The notes below the pieces were generated by a model. It searched no databases and was not told the DNA's origin. It was given only the letters and a program-made list of their open reading frames with translations. Positions 1 to 9,638 of a DNA stretch of 64,000 nt are shown one piece after another (position 1 is the first letter of the stretch; every line of letters begins with the position of its first letter). Where the stretch lies: NCBI GenBank assembly GCA_964446115.1, contig CAYUNE010000007.1, positions 34,453 to 98,452 on the forward strand, given 5' to 3'. Source of the stretch: CAYUNE01 sp964446115. GTDB lineage: Bacteria > Desulfobacterota > Desulfobulbia > Desulfobulbales > Desulfobulbaceae. A program made the translations under genes and the position numbers.

Positions 1-258
1 CAATGTGTTTTTGTTATAATTTTCCCGAAAGTCAGGCTCAAGATGAGCATCGTCGCCTCGAAAAGACAGGGTCAACGGATTTACGTGCATCGGGGTTCAT
101 GGTTATCTGAAGGAAAAGGACCCAAAGAATGTCCCGGAACAGGCAGGCGCAGGGCCGGGCCCGAGGACGTCTTTGGAAAAAGTCTGTACAGATCCATTCT
201 ACCATGAATCTTCCTGCTGATTCCAGAGGATAAATATCAGCATCCCTGGTGTCCGACC
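1..258. other. Non-coding start of window, possible decayed frame
   Basis: No convincing gene is visible downstream of the first minus-strand gene. A short plus-strand frame from an ATG at 43 to a TGA near 207 begins with residues that loosely recall the N-terminus of some IS4/IS1634-type transposases, but it is only about 54 codons long, a second frame looks equally good in its latter part, and no DDE motif is present. It is at most a decayed fragment. Confidence 0.3.
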
Positions 259-1794
259 TTATATTTTCCTGGCCACCGCAAAGAGGTTGATTCCCAGTTT
301 TTCGGCAATGATGGAGACATGATGGCCGAAACGGGTGCGGGCAAAGATATCCCTGAGATTTTTTTCGTCCCGGTGAATGAGCTGCCAGGAGAGAATGTGG
401 TCCATAAGGGGACGGTTGGGGTTGGCGGGTGAAAAGTTGCCGATCATGAGAACGCCGCCGGGTTTGAGTTGGTCATAACAGCGGTTGACCAGGCGGATAA
501 AGAGCTTGCGCTCGAAATAATCCATCAGGCCCGAGGAGTAGATGATATCCTGGGGCGCGTGATCATAGCGGTTTTTTCCCAGAGCCCATTTGATCAGGTT
601 GTCCCTGAGCAACCGGATGGAGGCGTTGTGGGGGAAGGTGTTGACCTCACGGTTGGTGAATTCCAGCGCCTCGATATCCAGATCGATGCAGGTTGCCTTG
701 ATCTTTTCGGTGTAGGGGCATTTTTCCAGGAAATCGAATAACTCGCGATTTGAACCGCAGGCAAGGTTCATGATCCTGATCGACTCCCCGGCTTCAGCCA
801 GGGGGACGGTGAGGAGATGCAGCTGCTCTGCCAGCAGTTTGCGTCGTCCCCGGATGGCGACGGCGGCCGCCGTGTTGAGGAGCCAGGCGTCGACCAGTTT
901 GCCGATCTTACCGTCGCCCGCCGCTACGTTGGCATAGAGATGCTCGATCATCCTGAAGTCTCCGGCATAGCCTTTGGGCTTGAAATAGGCCCTTTCACCG
1001 AAACGGCTTCTCATGATGTAGGGAAAGATTTCTTTGAAAATATAACCCCGGATCGCCTCTTCGTAATGGCTGTTGAGGATAAAGGGTTCCAGGTCAAGGA
1101 GACGGTAGGCGAATTTGTCTATGACCAGGTTGAACTCCTGCTGTAACTTGGCGGGGATATCTTCTCCCGGGATGTCCTGCAGGGCATGGGAGATGTCAAA
1201 AAAATCGGCCTTGAACTCCTCGACGATTTTCTGGACGGTTTTCCACTGCGAGGACCAGAGAAAGTCATCGTGCAAGGGCAGCCGGCAGCTGTCGTAACTT
1301 TTTTTGTTGGGGCGCATTGAGGCGCTATAGGTTGCAAGAACCCGTCGTTCATCAAGAACTCTTCGGAACTTCAGACAGATGGATCTTGTTACCATGGTAA
1401 GGAAACGGCCATGGAGGACGGGATCGCGTTGCTGCATTTCGGCCAGTCCCGCCTTGTCGAAGATGTAGAGTTCAGTCTCCTCCAGGGCGTTGATGTTGCG
1501 GTTGCGGCCGGTATTATCGAAAAAACCCACTTCACCGAAAAATTGTCCGGGCCTGATCAGGGCGATGACGTTTTTGCGGTCGTCACAGCAGGAAGAAACC
1601 TCAACGCCGCCGCTGTGCACATAGTAGAAGGAGGAGTCCCGGGAGCCTTTCTGAAGCACGGTGTCGCCTTTTTCGAAAAGGCGGACGGTGCAGTAGGCAG
1701 AGGCGGCGGCGATGAGTTCCGCATTGTCTGTGAGGGCAACGGCCCGTCTCATCGATTCCAGGGACATAGGGGTGTGCAAGGCGGTTTTCGTCAT
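259..1794 (-). CDS. Cyclic nucleotide-binding domain protein fused to SAM-dependent methyltransferase
   Basis: A 511-residue two-domain protein. Residues about 33-120 form a cyclic nucleotide-binding domain with the glycine-rich beta-roll pattern and the phosphate-cassette-like stretch PGQFFGEVGFF at 82-92. No helix-turn-helix follows, so it is not a Crp/Fnr regulator. The C-terminal half is a class I methyltransferase: motif I is IMNLACGSNREL at 341-352, followed by the acidic strand end CIDLDIEA at 369-376. The middle segment around FKPKGYAGDF (271-280) resembles, from memory, the methyltransferase family that includes PhcB-type fatty-acid methyl ester synthases, but the substrate cannot be read from sequence. 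The start follows an AGAGGA ribosome site. The inferred role is a cytoplasmic methyltransferase gated by cAMP, cGMP or another ligand. It stands alone, divergent from the histidine kinase. Confidence 0.85.
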   Translation of the reverse strand: MTKTALHTPMSLESMRRAVALTDNAELIAAASAYCTVRLFEKGDTVLQKGSRDSSFYYVHSGGVEVSSCCDDRKNVIALIRPGQFFGEVGFFDNTGRNRNINALEETELYIFDKAGLAEMQQRDPVLHGRFLTMVTRSICLKFRRVLDERRVLATYSASMRPNKKSYDSCRLPLHDDFLWSSQWKTVQKIVEEFKADFFDISHALQDIPGEDIPAKLQQEFNLVIDKFAYRLLDLEPFILNSHYEEAIRGYIFKEIFPYIMRSRFGERAYFKPKGYAGDFRMIEHLYANVAAGDGKIGKLVDAWLLNTAAAVAIRGRRKLLAEQLHLLTVPLAEAGESIRIMNLACGSNRELFDFLEKCPYTEKIKATCIDLDIEALEFTNREVNTFPHNASIRLLRDNLIKWALGKNRYDHAPQDIIYSSGLMDYFERKLFIRLVNRCYDQLKPGGVLMIGNFSPANPNRPLMDHILSWQLIHRDEKNLRDIFARTRFGHHVSIIAEKLGINLFAVARKI

Positions 1795-2361
1795 ATTTTC
1801 CTCTTGACAAGATTGGCGATTCGCCGGCTTCCGGACTGTTCATCCAAATTGCAGACCTGTTTTTGCGGACAGACCGGGGATCTGAAAGTAATGCCGGTTG
1901 AGGCGGCAGATGCGTTTTTTTGTAGAGTATTAGTCTGTACCGAAGATCAGGGCGTTAAGTTGTTTTGCCCCGGATAAAAAAAATGGTGAAAATGAATACT
2001 CCGGATGGGGCCGTGCCTTTTCCCGAGGGAAATATCAAAAGCCGGAGAAGGCAGCCGCAGGAAACGAAACACGGTTTCGTTCCCTGTCCGTATCATTACG
2101 GCGACGTTTTTTTTTGCATGATGTAAAATGAATATGGAAACATCGCTTCCGTATGGATGGAAAACGGTCGTAAAAGGCCATGGCAGCGGATGTTTCCCAT
2201 GGTCGATTCTTGACTGGTCTGCCTGAATCGAGTACATTTTCTGCTGTTGACTTCTCTTATTATATTGAAGTTTCATACAGATGGTCAAACAGATCGTCTT
2301 CTGCCGTACCAGTCGTTCATAGCGGCCGACCACCTTTTTTATCTGGACAGACGGAGAAAAT
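1795..2361. other. Divergent intergenic region with short inverted repeats
   Basis: This 567-bp stretch separates two divergent genes and has no supported coding frame. It holds an 8-bp inverted repeat with a 3-base centre, AACGAAAC at 2063-2070 and GTTTCGTT at 2074-2081, and a tighter palindrome TTTCCC/GGGAAA at 2019-2032. Either could be an operator. A TTGACT at about 2248 could be a -35 box, but no good -10 lies at the right distance. Confidence 0.4.
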
Positions 2362-4335
2362 ATGCCACCTACTGGAGCGAGGATCATGCGTGCCATGGCC
2401 TGCCTGTTTTTGGGCGGCTGTAGAGATCGGCATGACCGTGAGGACAGGCGGCGGATAATTCTCACCAATCTCGTCTGCGTTCTGGCCGGCAGCTGGTTGT
2501 TGCCCCTTGGGATCGTCGATTTTTTCAAAGGGGCGATCCTCCTGGGAGTTCTAGAAATCTTTCTCTCCCTGCTCTTTGCAAATATCTTCTTGTATCTACG
2601 TCTTTCCGGCAATATAGGTTTTTCTTCCTTCCTTGCCGCCTTCATTTACAGCATCTATTGCATCTATCTGTTCTGGAGCGGCGGTATGAGCGGCACCGGA
2701 TTCATGTGGCATTACTCCCAGCCTCCGGTGGCAACCTTCCTGCTGGGATACCGGCGTGGGATATCGGCGACGATTGCCCTTTTCCTGTCCGGTCTTATCA
2801 TCCTCGGCCTTGATCTGTGGACCGATGCCGTCAACCTGTATGCCGAGGATTTCGCCCTGCGATATGTACCCACTTTTCTCTTTGTTGCCCTGCTTGTCCT
2901 GGTGGCGGAAAAGATCAGGGAATCACACCGGGAGCAGGGCATTGCCCGGGAAAAAATATTCAGCGACACCATCTCCCAGCTCAAGAACAAGAAAAGATAT
3001 CTGGGCCAGGCCCATGAAAAGCTGGAAAAACTCCTCCTCTCCCGTACCCGGGAGCTGATGCTGACCAATGCCAAGCTGAAAAGGGAGATCAACTACCGGA
3101 AAAAAACCGAACGGGAACGGCAGGACCTGGAAGCCGAGTTGCTGCGGGCCAAGAAGATGGAGGCCCTGGGCACCCTGGCCGGCGGCGTGGCCCATGATCT
3201 CAACAATATCCTTTCCGGTCTGGTCAGTTATCCGGAGCTTCTTCTGCTTGACCTGCCCGAGGACAGCCCCCTTTATCAACCGCTTGAAACCATTAAGAAA
3301 TCCGGCGAAAAGGCCACCGCCATCGTCCAGGATTTACTTACCCTGGCCAGACGCGGTATCTCGGTCAAAAAGCCGGTATATATCAACAAGATAATCAAGG
3401 ACTATTTTCACAGTCCGGAATTTTTCAAGCTCCAGGGGAGGTTTCCGCAGGTCACCGTGGAACAGCATCTGGTCCCGGTTCTGGCACCCATCTCCGGATC
3501 CCCTGTTCACCTTGCCAAGTCGTTCATGAACCTTGTTACCAACAGTTTTGAGGCAATCGACGGTACCGGGCGGGTCATCATATCCACCCGGGCCACCTAT
3601 CTGGATAAACCGTTGCGGGGCTACGACGGTGTTGCCGTCGGCAATTACATCGTTCTCACCGTGCAGGATACCGGCCGGGGAATGAGGGAGAGTGAAATAG
3701 ACAAGATTTTCGAGCCCTTTTATACCCGGAAGGAGATGGGCGACAGCGGTAGCGGCCTGGGCATGACGGTGGTGTGGGGGACTGTCAAGGATCACAATGG
3801 GTATATCGTTATCGACAGTGAACCGGGCAGGGGCACGACAATGCGTCTCTACTTTCCCGCCGCCCCCGAACCGGAATACCCGGAGAAGACGGTCCCCGCC
3901 GAAGCCGAACTTCCCCGCGGCAAAGGCGAGATGATCCTGGTGGTTGATGACGTTGTCGAACAGCGGGAGATCGCCATCAGGATGCTCGAAAAGCTGGGAT
4001 ATAACGTTCAGGCTGTTGCCAGCGGTGAGGACGCACTCTCCCTTGTCCGGGACCAGCGTTTTGATCTCATGCTCATTGACATGGTCATGGAACCGGGAAT
4101 TGACGGCCTTGAGACTTTTCGCCAGGCCAGGCAACTCTATCCCGAGCAAAAGGCGCTCATCGTTTCAGGCTATTCCGAATCGGCCCGGGTCCGTGAGGCC
4201 CAGGAACTGGGCGCCGGGCAGTATATCAAAAAACCCTATTCCCTTGATCGTATCGCCAGGGCGCTGCACGAGGAGCTGGCCGGGATTGGAAACCTGGCCG
4301 ACGAGCGCGGCGGAACAGTGGACCGGGAGCGGTGA
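2362..4335 (+). CDS. Membrane hybrid sensor histidine kinase with C-terminal receiver domain
   Basis: A 657-residue hybrid kinase. About six hydrophobic segments between residues 32 and 182 form a membrane sensor with little periplasmic sequence. A coiled linker (about 185-260) leads to the dimerisation domain, whose H-box GGVAHDLNN gives the phospho-accepting His278. The ATPase domain shows the N-box around Asn394 (MNLVTNSFEAIDG) and later glycine boxes. A receiver domain starts near 525 with a paired acidic VVDD, phosphoacceptor Asp573 in LMLIDMVM and the conserved KKPYS near the end. There is no output domain and no adjacent response regulator, so the partner is probably encoded elsewhere. 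The start has a GGAG site five bases upstream; in-frame ATGs at 2386 and 2392 are alternatives. The signal is unknown. Confidence 0.9.
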   Translation: MPPTGARIMRAMACLFLGGCRDRHDREDRRRIILTNLVCVLAGSWLLPLGIVDFFKGAILLGVLEIFLSLLFANIFLYLRLSGNIGFSSFLAAFIYSIYCIYLFWSGGMSGTGFMWHYSQPPVATFLLGYRRGISATIALFLSGLIILGLDLWTDAVNLYAEDFALRYVPTFLFVALLVLVAEKIRESHREQGIAREKIFSDTISQLKNKKRYLGQAHEKLEKLLLSRTRELMLTNAKLKREINYRKKTERERQDLEAELLRAKKMEALGTLAGGVAHDLNNILSGLVSYPELLLLDLPEDSPLYQPLETIKKSGEKATAIVQDLLTLARRGISVKKPVYINKIIKDYFHSPEFFKLQGRFPQVTVEQHLVPVLAPISGSPVHLAKSFMNLVTNSFEAIDGTGRVIISTRATYLDKPLRGYDGVAVGNYIVLTVQDTGRGMRESEIDKIFEPFYTRKEMGDSGSGLGMTVVWGTVKDHNGYIVIDSEPGRGTTMRLYFPAAPEPEYPEKTVPAEAELPRGKGEMILVVDDVVEQREIAIRMLEKLGYNVQAVASGEDALSLVRDQRFDLMLIDMVMEPGIDGLETFRQARQLYPEQKALIVSGYSESARVREAQELGAGQYIKKPYSLDRIARALHEELAGIGNLADERGGTVDRER

Positions 4336-4356
4336 TGCCGCGTTGCGCTGCCGCTG

Positions 4357-4566
4357 TTAGCGAGTTTCGGGAATACCCAGTTTTTTTAATATGATGCCCA
4401 GAGGACAGAACCCGGAAAAGCCGAACTGAAAGAGGTTGGCCCCCACAAAGGCGGTGAACCAGAGGAAATACTTGCTGACAAAGATGGGGCTCGCCTCCAC
4501 CCCCAGGGCCAGGCTGAGCATGATGAATAAACCTGCGAGCACGTGAATCCAGTCGTTAACTACCAT
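4357..4566 (-). CDS. DUF2892 (YgaP-type) small inner-membrane protein
   Basis: About 70 residues with two hydrophobic helices separated by a short loop and the pattern FGFSGFCPLGIILKKLG at the end, typical of the DUF2892 family, which also occurs as the membrane tail of YgaP rhodaneses. The biochemical role is not known. An AGGAG site is seven bases from the ATG at 4566 and only one base from the ATG at 4572, which favours the former. Its 5' side faces the repeat element at 4625-4746. Confidence 0.8.
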   Translation of the reverse strand: MVVNDWIHVLAGLFIMLSLALGVEASPIFVSKYFLWFTAFVGANLFQFGFSGFCPLGIILKKLGIPETR

Positions 4567-4624
4567 TTTCATTCTCCTTTCATTTTTCTAGTATCTGTAA
4601 TCGGTCATAATCCAACCACTTGCT

Positions 4625-4746
4625 GGCACCGTATCGTCACTGAATCGTAATTGATCACAGGCACCGCATCTTCACCCGCTCTCTTCCGGCCGCATAGTTG
4701 GGCTATAGCGGCCGGGAGAGAGCGTGCAAATCTGCATCACCCGTGA
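4625..4746. repeat. Interspersed repeat, copy 1 (hairpin element)
   Basis: About 120 bp that is nearly identical to a copy at 63805-63947. It starts GGCACCGTATC and contains an inverted repeat with 16-base arms at 4678-4693 and 4708-4723, around a 14-base loop that can add a short ATAG/CTAT pairing. One arm base differs from the other copy (T for C) but keeps pairing as a U-G wobble, which hints at selection on structure. No coding potential is seen. The element resembles a REP/BIME-like intergenic repeat. Confidence 0.8.
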
Positions 4747-4875
4747 GCCTTTACAGCTAAGATGACAATAATTGCCATCGGGTTGTAAAGCCGTGTGAGT
4801 GGTTGTCGTATGGGTCTCTGGTATGGCCTGTCGCTTCAGCGCCGCTTATGACGTCCGTGGACGGGCCTGTTTCCG

Positions 4876-6156
4876 TCAAAAAGCGTATCGCAGCCCGATA
4901 TAGGCGTTGGTGTTGTCCTGAAACCTCCCCCAGAAGGTGTGCTCATCCTCTCCGAAAAAGATATTGAGGCCGCCGTCGACTCTCCACTGATCACTTATCT
5001 TGTAGCTCATTTTCGGCCGGAGATATCCGTCGTTATCCGTTGGCGAATAGTAGATGAAGAGCGAAAGGTTGAGGTTCTGGTTCATCAGCAGCTTGGTGAG
5101 CCGCAGGGTGATCATATGACGGTATTCATCCCGGGCTTGCATTTGCGGTGCCAGGGTCCGGGTATAGTTATCGTAATCCTGTATCCATTCCAGGTAATAC
5201 TGCAGGCCGCCGGTGAATTCGCGGCCCAGTTCCCGTTCAAAACCGGCCAGAAACCGGAACTCACCGGGACGGACAAATGGATTTGAACCGTCGTTGTTGT
5301 CGACGGAATCATAATAACCGAATTCCACATTGCCGATTCCACCCAATAGGGGAGAGCGGGCCGAGCCGCCGTAGACGTTCAGGCGCGGGAACATGGCACG
5401 GCCGTTGGCAGGATTGATTCCCTCCGGTTCCTGCCAGAACCCTGAGTAGGCGTAGAGGGCCAGTTCAACGGCACCGATATTTTTTGTGAGCCGGGCGGCG
5501 ATTTCGTCATCGCGGAACCAGCGGTTTCGCTCCTCCTCGGCCATGATCATGTCGCGTCCCACCAGGCGACCGGCCCGGGGATTGAAATAGGAGAGGCGCT
5601 CACCTTTGACATATTCCGAACCGCCAAAAAGCGGCGTATAGATCAGGTCGAGATTGGCGATATCGGAAAAGAGGCTGATTTTGATCCCATCGGATGGGGC
5701 CTTGAGATACTCGTCGTTGCGGCCGATGAAAAAGGACTGCCAATCTTTGGGGAAGACGTCGTTGATGAAAACCAGGTCGCCGGTGCCCCAGGTCAGCACC
5801 TGTCGACCGATTTTCATATCCATGAAATCAAGGGGAGAAAAGCTCAGGTTGCACTCCCTGATCTCCAGCTTCGCCTCTTCCATGACGCCGTCGGCGAGCA
5901 GATCACCCTTTAGTTTGAAAAGCGCGGAATCGAAATCGCGGCTTATGTCCAGCTGGGCGCGCAGCTCACCGATGGCGGCGTCGCGTTCTCCGGCATCCTC
6001 CTGGAGCCGGAATCCCGCCCTGGCTTCCACGAAACCGGCAAGTTCCAGGGCATAGTCATCGTAGAGGCGGTCGCGCAGAGAAACGGTTTCAGCGATTACT
6101 GCCTGACAGAGCAGGGACAGGGTAAAGAGAAGTGCGGTGAGTGTTCGATGTATCAT
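4876..6156 (-). CDS. Outer-membrane beta-barrel protein (DUF1302/alginate-export-like)
   Basis: A 426-residue exported protein. The first 22 residues are a clear signal peptide (MIHRTLTALLFTLSLLCQAVIA). The rest alternates polar and aromatic residues as in an outer-membrane barrel and ends in IGLRYAF, a classic BAM-recognised C-terminus with terminal Phe. The block KIGRQVLTWGTGD is typical of DUF1302-like porins. It is the last gene of a minus-strand unit behind an MMPL/RND pump and a LolA-like protein; such barrels often sit next to these partners. It probably forms the outer-membrane end of that transport route. The cargo is not evident. Confidence 0.85.
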   Translation of the reverse strand: MIHRTLTALLFTLSLLCQAVIAETVSLRDRLYDDYALELAGFVEARAGFRLQEDAGERDAAIGELRAQLDISRDFDSALFKLKGDLLADGVMEEAKLEIRECNLSFSPLDFMDMKIGRQVLTWGTGDLVFINDVFPKDWQSFFIGRNDEYLKAPSDGIKISLFSDIANLDLIYTPLFGGSEYVKGERLSYFNPRAGRLVGRDMIMAEEERNRWFRDDEIAARLTKNIGAVELALYAYSGFWQEPEGINPANGRAMFPRLNVYGGSARSPLLGGIGNVEFGYYDSVDNNDGSNPFVRPGEFRFLAGFERELGREFTGGLQYYLEWIQDYDNYTRTLAPQMQARDEYRHMITLRLTKLLMNQNLNLSLFIYYSPTDNDGYLRPKMSYKISDQWRVDGGLNIFFGEDEHTFWGRFQDNTNAYIGLRYAF

Positions 6157-6176
6157 GGTTCTTGGTCGGATGACAA

Positions 6177-6971
6177 TTATTTGCGTACTTCACGTGGTGC
6201 CTTGCGAAGATAACGCTCGGTGAAGATGTTGTCCTTCAGGCCGATGTCGTACCTGATCTTGCTGAAAACCGATACCGTTTCGCCTCCGGTTTCCAGATCC
6301 TGCACCCGTGACCTGGTCACGGTGGGATGGCCATCGATCACCTGGACATCAAGGGCCTCGACAATGCGGTACTTCTTGCCGTTTTTGTCAAGATATTCCG
6401 CCTTCATCGGCATATGGGTCTTTTTATCGATCCACACCGTATATGAGGAGAACTCAACCTCCTGCGGTTTGAGCGGCGTGTTTTTGATCACATAGAAAGC
6501 GTCATCGCTGCTCACCAGTTCATGTCGGTCCTCGGTCGTACTGCGGCCGGAGACATCCTCGTAGAAGAAGTTGGAGCCCACAAACGAGGTGCGTTTATCC
6601 GAGGCGGCGATGCGTTTCACCAGATCAAGCGCGGGCAGGTAGAGCCAGCGGTCGTCATCCCGGTCCGTGTGTTTGTGAACCATGAAGACCATCTTACGCA
6701 CATCGCTTGGTTTTTTGAAGTAGACGTAGAAAAACTGATCACCGCCGTCCTTTTTATCCTTGCGCAGGATGACGAACTGGCGTTTTCGCTGGCGCCCCTG
6801 GCTGTCGGTGATGGTCATGTCCACCGTTGCCTTGCCGTCGTCGCCGGCATAATAGGCGGCGAGGTTGGCCTTGCCGATGATCTCCTCCACGTTCGTCCCC
6901 GCCTTGGCAGGCAGAAACAGGGCGAGGATCACGAGGGGAACCGTTGCCAGAGAGAAGCGGATATGATTCAT
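6177..6971 (-). CDS. LolA-like outer-membrane lipoprotein-sorting protein
   Basis: A 264-residue periplasmic protein with signal peptide (cleavage expected after residue about 24, FLPAKAG). The fold pattern is that of the COG2834 LolA/LolB-like superfamily, rich in short beta strands (YFKKPSDVRKMVFMV, WLYLPALDLVKRI, SFVGSNFFYEDVS). This subfamily is typically encoded beside MMPL-type RND pumps, as here, with 34 bp to the pump gene upstream and 20 bp to the barrel gene downstream. It may carry a lipid-like cargo across the periplasm. An AAGGAG site precedes the ATG. Confidence 0.85.
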   Translation of the reverse strand: MNHIRFSLATVPLVILALFLPAKAGTNVEEIIGKANLAAYYAGDDGKATVDMTITDSQGRQRKRQFVILRKDKKDGGDQFFYVYFKKPSDVRKMVFMVHKHTDRDDDRWLYLPALDLVKRIAASDKRTSFVGSNFFYEDVSGRSTTEDRHELVSSDDAFYVIKNTPLKPQEVEFSSYTVWIDKKTHMPMKAEYLDKNGKKYRIVEALDVQVIDGHPTVTRSRVQDLETGGETVSVFSKIRYDIGLKDNIFTERYLRKAPREVRK

Positions 6972-7005
6972 GGCTGTCTCCTTTTTTGGAATTTTCGGAT
7001 GGGGA

Positions 7006-9615
7006 TTATTGCTTGTTTCGAAAAATTCGCTCCTGAAATATGGTCAGCAGCGCGGGCAGTATCCACATGGTGGCCAGGCCCGAGTAGAGCATGATGGCGG
7101 CAAGAAAGACGCCCACGGTCTGATAGGGGATCAGCGGTGCCAGCAGCAGCGGCGTGAACCCCAGAGAGATGACGATGGTGTTGCGGGTGATGGCGCGGGC
7201 CGGTTCTTCGAACATCTCGGCAACGGCTTTACGCCAGTCCCCGGTTTTTTTCATAGTCATGCGGGCGCGTTCCAGAAAGTGGATGGCGAAATCCACTGCC
7301 AGTCCCAGGGTCAGGGAGGAGAGAACCGCCACCGGCATGTCGTAATCTTTGCCGATAAGACCGATGACGCCGTAGATGACGGCGATGGTGCAGGTCAGCG
7401 GGATCATGGCCAGGAGGCCCCAGACGGGCGAGCGGAAGAGCAGGGCCATCATGATGAAGACCACGGCAAAGCTGCTGAGAAAAGAGTTTCTCATTCCTCC
7501 CACCATTTTTTCCTGCCAGACCACATTGATATAGGTGAGTCCGGCCCACTGGTGCTGCAATTCGACCGGTGGAGTGTTTTCGGCAAAGAAACGGTTGACG
7601 TCCTCGAGGACCAGTTCCATGTCCTTGTTGTCACCGCTTTTCAGTTGCAGCCAGATGTTGGCCTTGGCGTAATCCGGAGTGATGAGGTGCCAGAGATCAT
7701 CGGGTTTGTGACCACTCTGTACCTGAAAGAGGCATTGGGTGACGCCGTTGATGCTCTCGGGAATGGTGAAGTGGCCGGGATCGCTTTCAAAGAGTTCCTT
7801 ATGGACCTTCTTGACCAGGTCGGCAACCGAGTTGGACTTGCCCACATGGCCCTGGGCCGTCAGGTAGGTCTGCAGTTTTTCCACGTACCGGAGAACGTCC
7901 GGGCGTTTGAATATCTGGCCGCGGTCCCGCAGACCGTCGAGGGTATCCAGCGCTGTGGACCAGGCCTCATAACCGGCATCATCGTTTTCCGGCAGTTTGT
8001 CGATGACTCCTTCCCAGGCAGTGGCCAACTTGTCGGCCAGTTCCACACCGTTGCCGCTGCCGTCGACCACCTCGTCGATCATGGCCATGGCCCTGGCAAG
8101 CACCGCCTGGTTACCTGTCAGGCGTGCCTTGAGGGTGTTTTTCAGCCAGGTTGCCGCTGCCGGAGCCTTCAGTTCCCGTTCCTTGCCCTCCAGCACCAGG
8201 TAGGCTTCATAGGTTCCGCCGAAATGGCTGTTGAGCACGCGGTCCGCCACGCGTATTTTATGGGTTTTCTTGAACCACTTGACCGGATTGTCGTTGACCT
8301 GGATCTTGGTGATGCCGAATATGGCGACGGCAAGCATAATGAGGTTGAAGACGATGACCATCTTGGCCTTGCCGAAAGAGATGCGGCCGATCCAGCGGAG
8401 GTGGCGGTTGATGAGTGATCTGTCGGTGGTCGGATCAACCTGTTCCTTGGCTCCGAAGTTGGCCAGGCTTTCCTCCTTCATCATCATGATGTAGGCGGGA
8501 ATAAAGACGATGGTAAGGACAAAGGCGAGCATGATGCCGATGGCCACGAAAATGCCGAAGGCGCGTACCGGAGGAATGGGCGTGGCCGCCAGCGAGGCAA
8601 AACCCACTGCGGATGTCAGCGAGGTGTAGAGCATGGGCATGAAAAGTTCGTTCATGACATGCTCGATGGTTTGCCGCCGGTTTTTGCGACTCTGGTATTC
8701 GTCGAAGAACTCACTGAGGATATGGATGGAATCCACCACCGCAATGGGCATGATGAAGATGGGAATCATCGAGCTCATGATATGCAGGGTATTTCCCGTG
8801 CCGATCAAGAGTCCCATGGTGCAGATGACTGTGACCATGGCGATGATCATCGGCGAGATGATGAGTTGAATTTTTCTGAAGAAGAGAAACATCAGCAAAA
8901 AGATCATCACCATGGCAAGCGGGGCCGAGATGGCCATCTGAATGAACATCTCCTTGCCGAAGGTGTCCTCGGCCACCGGCAGACCGGTGATATAGTACTG
9001 CTCGTCCCCCGGCGAGAGCGAGTTGATCTTCTCCTGGAGCATGCCGCTGAGTTTATGGGCAAAATCCTTTGAGGTGATGGGAATATAGATACCCATGGCC
9101 TTGCCGTCCTCGGAGACCAGGGTGCCTTTGAGCAGTGGGTTGTCCATGGCCTTGGCACGGACCTCCAGGGATCCCCGGCGATCAACGGGAGCTTCTTTCA
9201 TCAGCCAGTCAAGTTTGACCTGGCCTGGGCCCGCCTGCTCGATGTTGTCGATATTGCCCGGTGCGATAAGATCGCGGGCCACTACCTTGCGTTCCGGATG
9301 TTTGGCATCGCTCAAGGTGGCGGCATATTCGCTGAGAATCTGTATTTTCTTCAGGGTCTGGGGATTGAAGACCCCGTCTTCGTGCTTTTCGTTGACCACG
9401 CCGAGGACGACGACGTCGTGGAGGTTGAAATCCTTTTTTGTCCGGTCGTGGAAGATGCGGACAAATTCGTCGGCGGAAAGCATGTTTTCCGGGTCCGTGT
9501 CCACATGCACCCGGGCGATGAGGGCGCCGAGTACGAGGGTCATCACCACCATGGCCGTGGTGACGACTTTGGGCCTGGTGATGGAAAACTGAATGAATTT
9601 TTGTCCTGCCTGCAT
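7006..9615 (-). CDS. RND superfamily (MMPL) exporter
   Basis: An 869-residue inner-membrane pump with the two-fold repeat of the MMPL/HpnN branch: a helix near the N-terminus, a periplasmic domain (about 35-225), a block of five helices (about 230-375), then a second helix (about 415-435), a second periplasmic domain (about 440-690) and a final helix block to residue 860. Conserved acidic features appear in AVVDSIHILSEFFDEY and LAVDFAIHFLERAR, expected at the proton path. No membrane-fusion protein is encoded nearby; the LolA-like protein and barrel downstream fill the rest of the route. Members of this group move hopanoids, lipids or other hydrophobic compounds. Transcription is probably controlled by the ArsR-type gene just upstream (23 bp gap). 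Confidence 0.9.
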   Translation of the reverse strand: MQAGQKFIQFSITRPKVVTTAMVVMTLVLGALIARVHVDTDPENMLSADEFVRIFHDRTKKDFNLHDVVVLGVVNEKHEDGVFNPQTLKKIQILSEYAATLSDAKHPERKVVARDLIAPGNIDNIEQAGPGQVKLDWLMKEAPVDRRGSLEVRAKAMDNPLLKGTLVSEDGKAMGIYIPITSKDFAHKLSGMLQEKINSLSPGDEQYYITGLPVAEDTFGKEMFIQMAISAPLAMVMIFLLMFLFFRKIQLIISPMIIAMVTVICTMGLLIGTGNTLHIMSSMIPIFIMPIAVVDSIHILSEFFDEYQSRKNRRQTIEHVMNELFMPMLYTSLTSAVGFASLAATPIPPVRAFGIFVAIGIMLAFVLTIVFIPAYIMMMKEESLANFGAKEQVDPTTDRSLINRHLRWIGRISFGKAKMVIVFNLIMLAVAIFGITKIQVNDNPVKWFKKTHKIRVADRVLNSHFGGTYEAYLVLEGKERELKAPAAATWLKNTLKARLTGNQAVLARAMAMIDEVVDGSGNGVELADKLATAWEGVIDKLPENDDAGYEAWSTALDTLDGLRDRGQIFKRPDVLRYVEKLQTYLTAQGHVGKSNSVADLVKKVHKELFESDPGHFTIPESINGVTQCLFQVQSGHKPDDLWHLITPDYAKANIWLQLKSGDNKDMELVLEDVNRFFAENTPPVELQHQWAGLTYINVVWQEKMVGGMRNSFLSSFAVVFIMMALLFRSPVWGLLAMIPLTCTIAVIYGVIGLIGKDYDMPVAVLSSLTLGLAVDFAIHFLERARMTMKKTGDWRKAVAEMFEEPARAITRNTIVISLGFTPLLLAPLIPYQTVGVFLAAIMLYSGLATMWILPALLTIFQERIFRNKQ

Positions 9616-9638
9616 CTGGTCTACTCCTGGTTGATGGA

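Noticed and set aside
43..207. Transposase N-terminal fragment
   Set aside because: Only about 54 codons, weak resemblance, no catalytic motif or terminal repeats.
4625..4746. CRISPR array
   Set aside because: The repeat is a single long element with an internal hairpin, not short direct repeats with unique spacers.
6970..8418. A 482-codon plus-strand frame across the MMPL pump
   Set aside because: Antisense shadow rich in His, Asp and Gly; the pump is clear on the minus strand.
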